Program-made: the position numbers and the translations under genes
In this document: piece by piece, positions 1 through 8,181 of the stretch
Numbering within the stretch: the first letter of the stretch is position 1
Layout: each line of letters starts with the position of its first letter
Source: Phycisphaerales bacterium
Lineage (GTDB): Bacteria; Planctomycetota; Phycisphaerae; Phycisphaerales; UBA1924
Direction of reading: 5' to 3'
Assembly: GCA_026982335.1 (NCBI GenBank)
Contig: JALSHH010000040.1
Span: 1-64,000, forward strand
Length of the DNA stretch: 64,000 nt
The notes under the pieces: model-generated
What the model was told of the DNA's origin: nothing
Databases searched by the model: none
The model's input: only the letters and a program-made list of their open reading frames with translations

Positions 1-25
1 CGAATCACCCGAGTCGTCATTCATC

Positions 26-66
26 CATCAGAGGCCTGCTCCGCTACGCTCCGCAGCCCTCTGATG
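26..66. repeat. inverted repeat upstream of the chemotaxis receptor
   Basis: Arms CATCAGAGG (26-34) and CCTCTGATG (58-66) are perfectly complementary over 9 bp. A further CTGC/GCAG pairing lies just inside. The interior holds GCTCCGC and CTCCGC separated by TAC, a repeat-like composition. No T-run follows, so it is not an obvious terminator. It lies directly before an open frame that lacks its expected N-terminus, so it may be part of an inserted repeat (inference). Confidence 0.5.
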
Positions 67-99
67 GGACAAAGGAACGCCACTGCCCTAACATAGGGA

Positions 100-1746
100 G
101 TGGTACAGAATATGGGGGCAGGTCAGGCCTATGAGCAGATTGAGAACGGAGTGCACTATTCGGAGACACGCTACTACGCATCAGTCCCAGTTGTGGTGGG
201 ATGGCATACAGGTTTGTATGCAGCGGAGAAGGAAGATATTGAGTTTACCATAGTTTCGCTCGAAGCGCGAAATCCAGACAATGCGCCGGTCCCTGGGGGG
301 TTTCGGGATGAGATGATTCGCGATTTGACGGACCAATACAACTCATCCGGGGAGACAACACTGGGTCGGATTAATAAGGAGACAAATACGATTCATTTTA
401 TGCGGGCAATTACGCTTGATGAATCATGCATGGTTTGTCACGGCGACCCTGCGATCTATGACGAGCGAGATGCTGATGGAAACTTCGATGGTAAGGATGC
501 ACTCGGATTTCGGTATGAGAATTGGCCAGTTGGATATATGCACGGTGCGTATGAAGTACAGATGCCCTTGGATATTGTGGATGGGCAGGTTGCTGGCTTT
601 TTCAAGAAGGGAATGGTTTTTACGATTCCTTTGGTGATCGTTGCGGGTGGAGGGCTTGTTCTTCTCTTACATCGCATGCTCACGGCGCCACTCAACGGTT
701 TGATTGAACGGCTTCGGGACATTGCCGAGGGGAATGGTGACTTGACTATGCGTGTTGATGAAAGCCGAAGCGATGAGATTGGTGATTTGGGAAGGATGTT
801 TAATCGATTTGTGAATCGTATTCATGACTTGATTGTCTCGTTTTCTGGTGCTTCACAAGAGGTTGCGAGTGCATCGATCGAGATAGCCGCCAGTGCCGAA
901 GAAATGTCCAGTGGCATGCGTGAGCAGAACGAGATGATTACTCAAGTTGCTGCTGCTGTTGAGCAGATGTCGGCGAGTGTTGTTGGGGTGGCGGGCAACA
1001 GTGCTGCTGCGGCCGAGAGTGCTGCCGATTCTGGGCGAGTGGCGACGGAGGGTGGAGCGGTTGTCTCGGAGACGATCGATGGGATGGAGATGATTTCCAG
1101 AGCGGTGAACTCGACTTCTGAAAGTGTGACGCAGCTTGGTAAGCGTGGGGACCAGATTGGTGAGATTATTGAGGTGATTAATGACATCGCCGACCAGACG
1201 AATCTGTTGGCGCTCAACGCGGCAATTGAGGCTGCCCGGGCAGGCGAGCATGGTCGTGGGTTTGCGGTTGTGGCAGACGAAGTGCGAAAACTCGCCGAGC
1301 GCACGACACAAGCAACGGAGGAGGTTTCTGAATCAATCCGACTGATCCAATCAGAAACCGAAAAAGCGGTAATTCAGATGAGTGAAGGGACCCAGCAGGT
1401 CAAATACGGTGTTGAAAAGGCGACCTCGGCGGGGCATAGTCTTGAGCAAATTGTTTCGGGAGCAGAGGATGTCCGCGTGATGATTGAGTCGATTGCAGCA
1501 ACGGCCGATGAGCAGGCATCGGTTGCCGATGAGATCAGTAAAAGTATTCAGCAGGTGAGTTCTGTATCTCATCAGGTTGCTCAAGGGACGGCACAATCAG
1601 CGGAGGCCGGGGAACAGCTCTCGATGAAGGCCGAGCAGCTTATGGGACTGGTCAAGAAGTTTAAGATCAAGGTAACTGACCGTCGTCAAAGGGATGTTGG
1701 GGCACCTGATGGGATGGCAGATAGGCGATCGAAACTGCGATCATAG
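100..1746 (+). CDS. methyl-accepting chemotaxis protein with heme-type sensor domain, probably 5'-truncated
   Basis: Chemoreceptor that would signal to CheA/CheW. Residues about 20-165 resemble the Tll0287-like/DUF3365 sensor domain and include CMVCH (C110, C113, H114), a c-type heme-attachment motif. One membrane helix is at 171-193, a HAMP domain at about 194-246, and the signalling domain follows, with its conserved hairpin tip at about 352-400. Receptors of this kind normally start with a first membrane helix and a periplasmic helix. Here a TAG at 94-96 closes the frame and no other frame in 1-99 encodes a membrane helix. Starting at GTG 100 the sensor domain would have no export signal. 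It is therefore either a truncated remnant or its true start lies beyond a disruption. The signalling half is intact. Confidence 0.85.
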   Translation: MVQNMGAGQAYEQIENGVHYSETRYYASVPVVVGWHTGLYAAEKEDIEFTIVSLEARNPDNAPVPGGFRDEMIRDLTDQYNSSGETTLGRINKETNTIHFMRAITLDESCMVCHGDPAIYDERDADGNFDGKDALGFRYENWPVGYMHGAYEVQMPLDIVDGQVAGFFKKGMVFTIPLVIVAGGGLVLLLHRMLTAPLNGLIERLRDIAEGNGDLTMRVDESRSDEIGDLGRMFNRFVNRIHDLIVSFSGASQEVASASIEIAASAEEMSSGMREQNEMITQVAAAVEQMSASVVGVAGNSAAAAESAADSGRVATEGGAVVSETIDGMEMISRAVNSTSESVTQLGKRGDQIGEIIEVINDIADQTNLLALNAAIEAARAGEHGRGFAVVADEVRKLAERTTQATEEVSESIRLIQSETEKAVIQMSEGTQQVKYGVEKATSAGHSLEQIVSGAEDVRVMIESIAATADEQASVADEISKSIQQVSSVSHQVAQGTAQSAEAGEQLSMKAEQLMGLVKKFKIKVTDRRQRDVGAPDGMADRRSKLRS

Positions 1747-1776
1747 GTGCGCATTTGGGATGCCCAATGGTGCAGA

Positions 1777-1809
1777 AACCGGCCAGGTGGGTTGTCTGGT
1801 CGGTTTTTT
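1777..1809 (+). terminator. Rho-independent terminator after the receptor gene
   Basis: The arms AACCGGCCAG and CTGGTCGGTT pair over 10 bp with one G-U wobble, around a 9-nt loop. Six T follow at once (1804-1809). It lies about 30 bp after the receptor stop codon. Confidence 0.8.
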
Positions 1810-1936
1810 GTGTCATTACCCGTGTGTCATTACCGGCAAATGGCTCGGTGGGGTAAGGGCGAGCGTGTGAATAAGTATCGGACATCGATAACGGTTTTGT
1901 CGGCGTGATTTGAATATATCCCCGCGCTTTGCTCGC

Positions 1937-1966
1937 TTGACAGGGTGGTGATTTGGAAAGTATCAG
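1937..1966 (+). promoter_or_regulatory. sigma70-type promoter for the Gly-rich secreted protein
   Basis: A perfect TTGACA (1937-1942) is followed after 18 nt by TATCAG (1961-1966), 4 of 6 matches to TATAAT. The predicted start of transcription near 1973 leaves a leader of about 32 nt holding GAGAGGA before ATG 2005. Confidence 0.45.
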
Positions 1967-2004
1967 TGGACAGGTACGAGTTTTACTCGAGAGGATTTCA
2001 AACG

Positions 2005-2958
2005 ATGCAACTTCAGGCAACTCATCAACTGACTGGGCTTCTCGGAGCCGTTCTACTTTCCGCAGGTCTTGGAGCCTCGTTTGCCCAGGCCGACCAATCA
2101 ACCAAATCAGTGGGTTCGACTACGCCTGTTGAAGGTGTTGAAGAGCATGCAGGAGAGCAAGGGAGCGACAGGGTCAAGTTGTCGCCGGAGAAGATGCTGG
2201 AAGAAGAGGAGATGGTTGAAGTACGAATCAGTCTGCCTGATGGACGGACGATCGTTCGCCTTGAACCTGTGGGAAAAACCTCGGCGAAACGGACACGGTC
2301 GATTGGGTTACGGGTATCGAAGACTTTGCCGGATGGTTCCCGTGTGAGTTATGGTACCAGTGGTGTGACTGGAGGGGGAGGAGCGTCATTTGTGGCGCGA
2401 TCAGGTGGCGGAGGAAGTCAGGCATCGTCTGGTGGGGGTGGTGGAGGCTCGAGTTTTTCTGCTGGGGGCGCGTTATCGAGTCCGGGCGGTGGAGGGGCAG
2501 CGAGGGGGGCTTCGCAGGCATATGCCGGGTTGGGCGGTTTGGATGGGGCAGACAATGCCGAATCTTCATCATCGTCGGGGCGTGCAGTCCATACGATTGG
2601 TGATCCGATCTACAACGATGATGGGGCAGTTGGTGGGCAACGCGTTGAATTCCATGGGGCAGGAATGGGGGCAGCGGTGATCGGGAATACGGTGTATTTC
2701 ATTGGTGCCGAAGTTGTGCAGGCCGATCAGCCATTCGAAATTATTGATGGGACACGGATTGGTTCGGATTCGGTGATGCAGATTGAGCGGAATCAATCCA
2801 GCGGGGGGGATTTGATGAGCTCGTGGAATACTGCGGGGAGCCCAATCAAGATCGATTTTGCGTCGGGTACGGTGGTTGATCTTGTGATGCTTTCGCTACC
2901 GGCCGACGCCAACAACCCGGTTCGGGAACAGCGTACTTGGCGGGTTCGGATTCGGTGA
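2005..2958 (+). CDS. secreted Gly/Ser-rich protein of unknown function
   Basis: 317 residues from ATG 2005, chosen because GAGAGGA lies just upstream and a signal peptide follows directly (hydrophobic core about residues 9-23, likely cut after A27). Residues 28-118 are charged, with an acidic stretch near 64-72. Residues about 119-180 form a low-complexity Gly/Ser linker, and about 195-317 look like a beta-rich globular domain ending in TWRVRIR. No lipobox, membrane anchor or sorting signal is visible, so it should be released to the periplasm or outside. I do not recognise the family. It has its own promoter and terminator and stands alone between the receptor and the exosortase operon. Confidence 0.7.
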   Translation: MQLQATHQLTGLLGAVLLSAGLGASFAQADQSTKSVGSTTPVEGVEEHAGEQGSDRVKLSPEKMLEEEEMVEVRISLPDGRTIVRLEPVGKTSAKRTRSIGLRVSKTLPDGSRVSYGTSGVTGGGGASFVARSGGGGSQASSGGGGGGSSFSAGGALSSPGGGGAARGASQAYAGLGGLDGADNAESSSSSGRAVHTIGDPIYNDDGAVGGQRVEFHGAGMGAAVIGNTVYFIGAEVVQADQPFEIIDGTRIGSDSVMQIERNQSSGGDLMSSWNTAGSPIKIDFASGTVVDLVMLSLPADANNPVREQRTWRVRIR

Positions 2959-3054
2959 GTTCTGAAATTTACTTTGCCATCCTCTGGGTTGATGGGGGCG
3001 GATTTGGCTTGTCTTATCGTGAGCAATGAAATTTTGATCGTAGGCAATCGGCTT

Positions 3055-3078
3055 CGTCCAGTTTTCTGGGCGTTTTTT
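3055..3078 (+). terminator. Rho-independent terminator after the Gly-rich protein gene
   Basis: CGTCCAG and CTGGGCG pair over 7 bp (one T-G wobble) around a TTTT loop, followed by six T (3073-3078). It is about 97 bp after the stop codon. Confidence 0.65.
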
Positions 3079-3214
3079 AATCTGATGGAAGAGGGATGAG
3101 ATCAAAAAAGATGTGAATTATGGGGTGTTGTGTCGATCCAACGGATTCTTGTGGTCGTAGGATCGGGTGCGTTGCGACCTGCGCGGCGTGTGGGGGTGTT
3201 TTGTGGGGATATTT

Positions 3215-3233
3215 TATTTCCTAAATGGAAATA
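3215..3233. promoter_or_regulatory. AT-rich inverted repeat, possible operator
   Basis: TATTTCC and GGAAATA are perfect 7-bp arms around TAAAT. There is no T-run after it. It lies in the leader region of the exosortase/exopolysaccharide operon, where a regulator site would be expected. The role is inference. Confidence 0.3.
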
Positions 3234-3440
3234 GGGGTCTCAGTTTCGGAGCGCATTCTCTGCGCGTCTCTTGTTTGATTTGATCCCTAGACTGTTCGGG
3301 AAGAGTTCCAAAGAGGCGGTGTCGATTGGCCGATAGATGAGTGAGAGTACACCCCTGAGGGTGGGTGCGCGGTCTTGGTTCCATTGTGATGGTTCAGTTG
3401 ATCGAGTTGTGCATTTTTGAGGACCAATATCCAGACCATC

Positions 3441-4367
3441 ATGTCCACGATAGAATCTCAAACCAGATCATCTGCGATTATCAAGTCGATCCGATCGATG
3501 ATTGTGCTCTATGGGGCTGTCCGTTCGGGTTCATTGGCGCGAGGTGTTGAGCGGAATCTGCTTGATTTGCCTCTGGTTTCGGGGACGATCGCAGCCCATC
3601 ATTTGGCCAACGCCAATGCCTGTGCTCGTCGGTTCGGTTTGGATGACTTTGAGATGCGGATATTGCTTGATACGGAGAGCGTTCCTCCGAAGGCGAATCC
3701 AGAGGCTGAAGATGTTCGTTATGTCATCGAGCAGGATGCTTCCCCGATCCGTGGTGTGGCAGGCGTATTGTCTGATGCGACCAAGGAGATGGGGGACGAT
3801 GATTACATCATTGTGACATCGGGGGCTCAGGTTTATCTTGAGTCATTAAGTGATCTGGTGCATGCGATGGCAAAGAAGGAGGCGGATGTTGCGTTGGTAT
3901 CCTCGAGTGACGGGGCTCCGGTTGGGGTCTGGCTCATTCGGTGTGGGGTGCTTAAATCGGTCAAATCGATTGGGTATGTTGATCTCAAAGAGCAGGCGCT
4001 CGATGCGTGGAAGTTTGATCATAAGGTCTGTGTTGTCGAGCGATCGCGCGCGTATGTTCTTTCAATTCGATCGCGGATGGAGTACATCAATGCGATTCGT
4101 GCAGAAACCCTCGGGTTTGGTTCTGGCTCAACGATTGATGAGGATCCCTATCGGGAGGATTGGGAGAGTGCTTTTTCGATTATTGAACCAGGTGCCAAAG
4201 TTGGCGAAGGCGTCATTTTGCATGATTCAGTTGTTTTGGAGGGGGCAACGATCGGCAAGGGGGCGGTGATCGTTCGCTCAGTGATTTCTTCACGAGGTGT
4301 TGTTGCTCCTGGGGCAAGGGTTATTGATCAGGTTCTTACCGGGGTAGCCAAGAAGGTGCGGGGATGA
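3441..4367 (+). CDS. nucleotidyltransferase-like protein with left-handed beta-helix tail
   Basis: 308 residues from ATG 3441. An in-frame TTG at 3417 is the alternative start; neither has an ideally spaced ribosome site. The first two thirds resemble a sugar nucleotidyltransferase fold, with DYIIVTSGAQVYLESL and GYVDLKEQ segments as in NDP-sugar synthases. The GxGxxR-type nucleotide loop is degenerate: GAVRSGSLARG stands where such enzymes have LAAGxGTR. The last about 55 residues are hexapeptide repeats (IIEPGAKVGEGV, VLEGATIGKGAV). It may make or bind an activated sugar for the operon, or be a non-catalytic relative. It is the first gene of the exosortase operon and overlaps the next by ATGA. 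Confidence 0.6.
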   Translation: MSTIESQTRSSAIIKSIRSMIVLYGAVRSGSLARGVERNLLDLPLVSGTIAAHHLANANACARRFGLDDFEMRILLDTESVPPKANPEAEDVRYVIEQDASPIRGVAGVLSDATKEMGDDDYIIVTSGAQVYLESLSDLVHAMAKKEADVALVSSSDGAPVGVWLIRCGVLKSVKSIGYVDLKEQALDAWKFDHKVCVVERSRAYVLSIRSRMEYINAIRAETLGFGSGSTIDEDPYREDWESAFSIIEPGAKVGEGVILHDSVVLEGATIGKGAVIVRSVISSRGVVAPGARVIDQVLTGVAKKVRG

Positions 4368-5254
4368 TGCGTGTAGGTTCACTGAGATATGGGTGGGGTA
4401 TTGGGCATGTGATGATGATCGCAGTGCTTGTTGCTGCTGCGGTTTTTGCAACTTTTACGCAATGGAAAGACATCACACTCATTGCAATGAAGGATGAAGA
4501 ATCGAGTCATATCTTCCTTGTTATTCCTATTGCTATTTGGCTGGTCTGGATCCGGCGTATTCGGTTTCGTCGGTGTCCACCTCGATCGAGTTGGGTTGGT
4601 GTGGTACTTATTTTAGCCGGTTATCTACTTGCGAGTGTGAGTTTTAGCGAGTCTGTTCAGTTCGAGGCAGGTCTTCATGGCGGGGCGGTTTTGATGCTCG
4701 TTGGGGCGATTACGACGGTGGTCGGGGTCCAAGTGATGGCTAATTTTGCCCCGGCAGTGCTGATTTTGGGTTTGCTTGTGCCGATTCCGGGCATGATTCG
4801 CCTTGCGATTGCAGGGCCTTTGCAAAACGCAACCGCACGGGTCACCACGACTTTGCTCGAGACGATGGGATTTTATGTTGAACGATCTGGGAATTTGGTG
4901 AATATCAATGACATGCCCATTGCGGTGGCCGAGGCATGCAATGGAATGCGGATGGTCTTTGCGCTGGTACTTGTTTCATACGCGTTTGCATTCACTGTTC
5001 CTTTGCGAAACTCTGTTCGATTGATGATCTTGTTGTTGAGTCCGGTTGCTGCGATTATCTGTAATGTGATTCGATTAGCTCCGACGGTGCTTCTTTATGG
5101 GTATGCCCCGCCGGAATATGCAGATAATTTCCATGACATTTCGGGATGGTTGATGCTTCCGGTTGCTTTTTTGATGCTCGTGGGTGTTACACGGGTGTTG
5201 CGATGGGCATTGGTTCCCACATACCGCTTTACTCTTGCGACGCAATCTTCATAA
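4364..5254 (+). CDS. exosortase (PEP-CTERM sorting transpeptidase)
   Basis: 296-residue multi-pass membrane protein of the exosortase/archaeosortase family. These enzymes cut the C-terminal PEP-CTERM signal of exported proteins and attach them to the cell surface. The catalytic triad is visible: Cys192 in AEACNGMR, Arg237 in CNVIRL and His257 in FHDISGW, each in or beside a membrane helix as expected. About eight hydrophobic segments are present. The start is ATG 4364, which overlaps the previous stop. The next gene is the EpsI-like partner often found beside exosortases, and a candidate substrate is encoded at 14647-15402. I cannot assign the subtype letter. Confidence 0.93.
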   Translation: MMRVGSLRYGWGIGHVMMIAVLVAAAVFATFTQWKDITLIAMKDEESSHIFLVIPIAIWLVWIRRIRFRRCPPRSSWVGVVLILAGYLLASVSFSESVQFEAGLHGGAVLMLVGAITTVVGVQVMANFAPAVLILGLLVPIPGMIRLAIAGPLQNATARVTTTLLETMGFYVERSGNLVNINDMPIAVAEACNGMRMVFALVLVSYAFAFTVPLRNSVRLMILLLSPVAAIICNVIRLAPTVLLYGYAPPEYADNFHDISGWLMLPVAFLMLVGVTRVLRWALVPTYRFTLATQSS

Positions 5255-5266
5255 GGGTGGTTTGAT

Positions 5267-5956
5267 TTGCTTGCCCGACTTGCCATTCCGTTTGCGTTGA
5301 TCACCATGGTCGTGATTGGTGTTTTGCGTGTTGATCCGGGCAATAAGGTGGAGGTTGATGCGTATCACGAGCGTGTGGCTCAGGTAATCAACGAGATGCC
5401 AGTGGATTTTAATGGTTGGGTTGGCCAGCAGGTTCCACTTCCACAGTCGGCAATTAAGTTGCTTGACCCCAACGCGCTTGTGGCTCGGCAGTATTTTAAT
5501 GCAGAGAAGAATCTGACAGCGACACTATTGATCGTTCAATGTCGTGATACGCGTGATATGGCGGGTCACTATCCGCCTCAGTGTTATCCTGCGAGCGGAT
5601 GGATGGAGTTTGAAGAAAACTTGGCACAGATGTATTCGTTGGAAGATTACACTCTTCGTAAGTATAGATACCATCGGATTACGGGGCAGATGGAGCGAGA
5701 TATTACAGTGTATAGTCTTTTTGCTCTTCCAACTGGCGAGCTCACCACCTCGATGCGTGATGTGCGCCGTTTGGGAGCAAATTATGATTATCGTAAATAC
5801 GGTGCTGCCCAGCTTCAGGTTGTAATCGGTGGGGATGTGGACCCCACAGACCATGACTGGATTCTCAACGAAATGATTCAGATTGCTCGTCCATCGATTG
5901 AAATGGTTTTAGATGCTCACCCTGATCGGGTGCACAGTGAGGAAGGTGCACCATGA
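5267..5956 (+). CDS. EpsI-like exosortase-associated protein
   Basis: 229 residues with an N-terminal membrane or signal segment (about 2-21) and an extracytoplasmic domain. The pattern C-x-D-x-R-D-M-x-G-H-Y-P-P-Q-C-Y-x3-GW (around residues 92-110) is characteristic of the EpsI/DUF3485 family, found next to or fused with exosortases in exopolysaccharide loci. The start is TTG 5267, chosen because AAGGGTGG (5253-5260) sits at the right distance and no in-frame ATG precedes the hydrophobic segment. The exact biochemical role of the family is not settled. It overlaps the Wzz/kinase gene by ATGA. Confidence 0.8.
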   Translation: MLARLAIPFALITMVVIGVLRVDPGNKVEVDAYHERVAQVINEMPVDFNGWVGQQVPLPQSAIKLLDPNALVARQYFNAEKNLTATLLIVQCRDTRDMAGHYPPQCYPASGWMEFEENLAQMYSLEDYTLRKYRYHRITGQMERDITVYSLFALPTGELTTSMRDVRRLGANYDYRKYGAAQLQVVIGGDVDPTDHDWILNEMIQIARPSIEMVLDAHPDRVHSEEGAP

Positions 5957-8181
5957 GTGCAAATCAAATAGACTGGGATGCAGGGCAAGAGCAAGGGCAC
6001 ATGAATCCGCTTGTGATGGTTCACCGTTTGTTGCGTGGGAAATATATTTGGGTATGTCCGCTTGCAATCATATTTGGTTTGCTGGGAGGTGTGCTTGGGT
6101 ACATGTCGCAGGAACCTCAATATAACAGCGCTGGGCAGATTCGTATTCAGCCTTCGTTGCCCAAGGTGCTTTTTACAACCGAGCAAAGCACTGCGACGCA
6201 AATGTTTTCGAGCTTTGTCAACACGCAGGCCGAGTTGATTAAAAATCCTGAGGTAATTCAGCGGGCGCTCGAGAGCGATGAGTGGAAAGCGGTGAGTCAC
6301 TTTTCGGATATTAAATCGGTGTACGATGTTCGGAAGGCTCTCAAGGTAAAAACAAATCGAGCAGCCCAGCAGATTATTACAGTTTCTTTCAATGACGAAC
6401 ATCCTTTAGTTTCATCAACTCTTGTTGGAGCGGTGATGGATTCGTACATTATGCAGTTTAAGAATGAGGGGAGTATTGATATCCCTGAGATTCGGAAAAT
6501 GCTTGAGAATCGCGAGGCCAATTTAATTGCTGATCGCGATAATTTTGATGCCCAAATATTGGCCATCGCTGGGCGATATCGTACGGAGAATCTCGAGCCT
6601 TTGGTACTCAATGCGCTCAATACCATTCATCAACTCGAAGCCCAGCGAGAGGTGCTCATTGACCAGAAGTCACGGTACGAACAGAGGATGAAGATTGACG
6701 ATGATAATTCTGAACCGTTGACTCCGGAGCAGGCTGCCGAAGATGATCCAATGATCGCCGGGTATCTTGCACGGAAGATGGAGCTTGAAGAGGCCAAAGA
6801 CGAGATGATGGTTGCTGAAGGACTTCGTGAGGGGCATCGCGATGTTCAAAGGCTCACTTCAATGATCGCGAATAATCAACAGCGAATTGACGCAAGACTC
6901 AAAGAGCTTCAATCAGGGGAAGAGTCGCTTATTTTGGTTGATGATGACGGAAACCCACTTCCATCCATTGAAATCATCAACAGCAAAATTGCGAAATTGG
7001 ATGCAATGCTTGAAAGTGCCAAGAACAAATCAAAGAAACTTTTTGAAGATAGTGTTGATTTACGCGATTACCGTGCCAAGCGTGCGGACAAGCAGGCATC
7101 GATTGCTCAGGTGACCCAGCGATTAGATCAGATTGACACTGAATCAAAGGTGAAAGATGCTGAGCAGATTACAGGCAAGATCAGTATTGTTGGGCGTCCA
7201 ATTACACCGTTGGAACCGACTTCTGATCCGCGGATAAAGATGGCGGGTGTGGGGTTTATTGGGGCAGGTTCGCTACCGGTACTGGTGGTGCTTGCATTGG
7301 CGTATTTCGGTCACCGCATTGAATATTCAGACGATGATGTTCTTTCCGGGGCAAGCAATGGCATCATCGGGATGTTACCCGATTTGGGAGATTCACTGGC
7401 GGATAAGGAGCTTGCCGATGCGTCGGCTTTTGCGGTTCATCAGATTCGGTCACAGCTTCAGATCAAGAACCATCTTGGGGAGTCGCGGGTTTATGGGGTG
7501 ACGAGTCCGGCGCCTCAAGATGGCAAGACGAGCATGATTATTGCGATCGGACTGTCATTTGCCGAGAGTGGGGATCGAACTTTGCTCTTGGATCTTGATT
7601 TCATCGGCCGTGGTTTGAGCGTGCACTTTGGGTATCCCAATGCACCGAGCTTGGCCGAATCGCTTGAGTCGCGGGATACAATTGATTCGCTGATTCATGA
7701 GACGGAGTTTGATGGTCTTTATGTTCTTCCTGCAGGGTTTGGAGATGACGAGCGTGTGAGTCGGCTTTCGCCACGGTCGGTTGATGCGCTTATTTCACAC
7801 TTACGCACGAAATTCGACACGATTTTGATTGACAGTGGACCCATCCTTGCAAGTGTAGAAGCATCATTCGTGGCACCTCAAACGGACGGAATGATCTTGG
7901 TTGTTGGTCGTGGGCAATACAAGCCACTCGTCAAGAAGACGATTGATTATGTTCACGCACTTGAGGGTAACATCGTCGCTACTGTTTTTAATCGGGCATT
8001 AGCTCAAGATTTGCGTCAGTCATCCAATAGCATGTCTGTGCATTTTTCGAGACAGATTTCGCGTCAGCAAGAAGCAGTTGATGGGCGCCCTAGTATGCGT
8101 ATTGGGCCTGTTGCGGGTGCGTTATTTCGCGCAAAGGATACGCCGACCAATGTACCTGTGAGTAAGGGTGCAGAGTCATGA
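5953..8181 (+). CDS. Wzz-type chain-length protein fused to BY-kinase domain
   Basis: 742 residues. Membrane helices at about 32-52 and 430-452 flank a long, largely coiled-coil periplasmic Wzz/GNVR domain. The cytoplasmic C-terminus is a bacterial tyrosine kinase/ParA-like domain with Walker A QDGKTS (K525), Walker A' LLLDLDF (D547, D549) and Walker B ILIDSGP (D627). Such proteins control exopolysaccharide chain length and export through phosphorylation cycles. The usual C-terminal tyrosine cluster is missing: the last 40 residues contain no Tyr. Autophosphorylation control may therefore differ, or the domain may act only as an ATPase. GAGGAAGG precedes ATG 5953, and it overlaps the next gene by ATGA. 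Confidence 0.92.
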   Translation: MSANQIDWDAGQEQGHMNPLVMVHRLLRGKYIWVCPLAIIFGLLGGVLGYMSQEPQYNSAGQIRIQPSLPKVLFTTEQSTATQMFSSFVNTQAELIKNPEVIQRALESDEWKAVSHFSDIKSVYDVRKALKVKTNRAAQQIITVSFNDEHPLVSSTLVGAVMDSYIMQFKNEGSIDIPEIRKMLENREANLIADRDNFDAQILAIAGRYRTENLEPLVLNALNTIHQLEAQREVLIDQKSRYEQRMKIDDDNSEPLTPEQAAEDDPMIAGYLARKMELEEAKDEMMVAEGLREGHRDVQRLTSMIANNQQRIDARLKELQSGEESLILVDDDGNPLPSIEIINSKIAKLDAMLESAKNKSKKLFEDSVDLRDYRAKRADKQASIAQVTQRLDQIDTESKVKDAEQITGKISIVGRPITPLEPTSDPRIKMAGVGFIGAGSLPVLVVLALAYFGHRIEYSDDDVLSGASNGIIGMLPDLGDSLADKELADASAFAVHQIRSQLQIKNHLGESRVYGVTSPAPQDGKTSMIIAIGLSFAESGDRTLLLDLDFIGRGLSVHFGYPNAPSLAESLESRDTIDSLIHETEFDGLYVLPAGFGDDERVSRLSPRSVDALISHLRTKFDTILIDSGPILASVEASFVAPQTDGMILVVGRGQYKPLVKKTIDYVHALEGNIVATVFNRALAQDLRQSSNSMSVHFSRQISRQQEAVDGRPSMRIGPVAGALFRAKDTPTNVPVSKGAES

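Larger units (their letters stand above)
2959..3440. other. gene-free stretch before the exosortase operon
   Basis: 482 bp without a convincing gene. It holds a terminator at 3055-3078 and an AT-rich inverted repeat at 3215-3233. It should also contain the promoter of the downstream operon, but no clear -35/-10 pair was found. Confidence 0.6.

Noticed and set aside
2390-2560. Gly/Ser-rich coding repeats considered as a tandem repeat array
   Set aside because: The GGGG-rich segments are irregular in length and spacing, a low-complexity linker rather than a true repeat.
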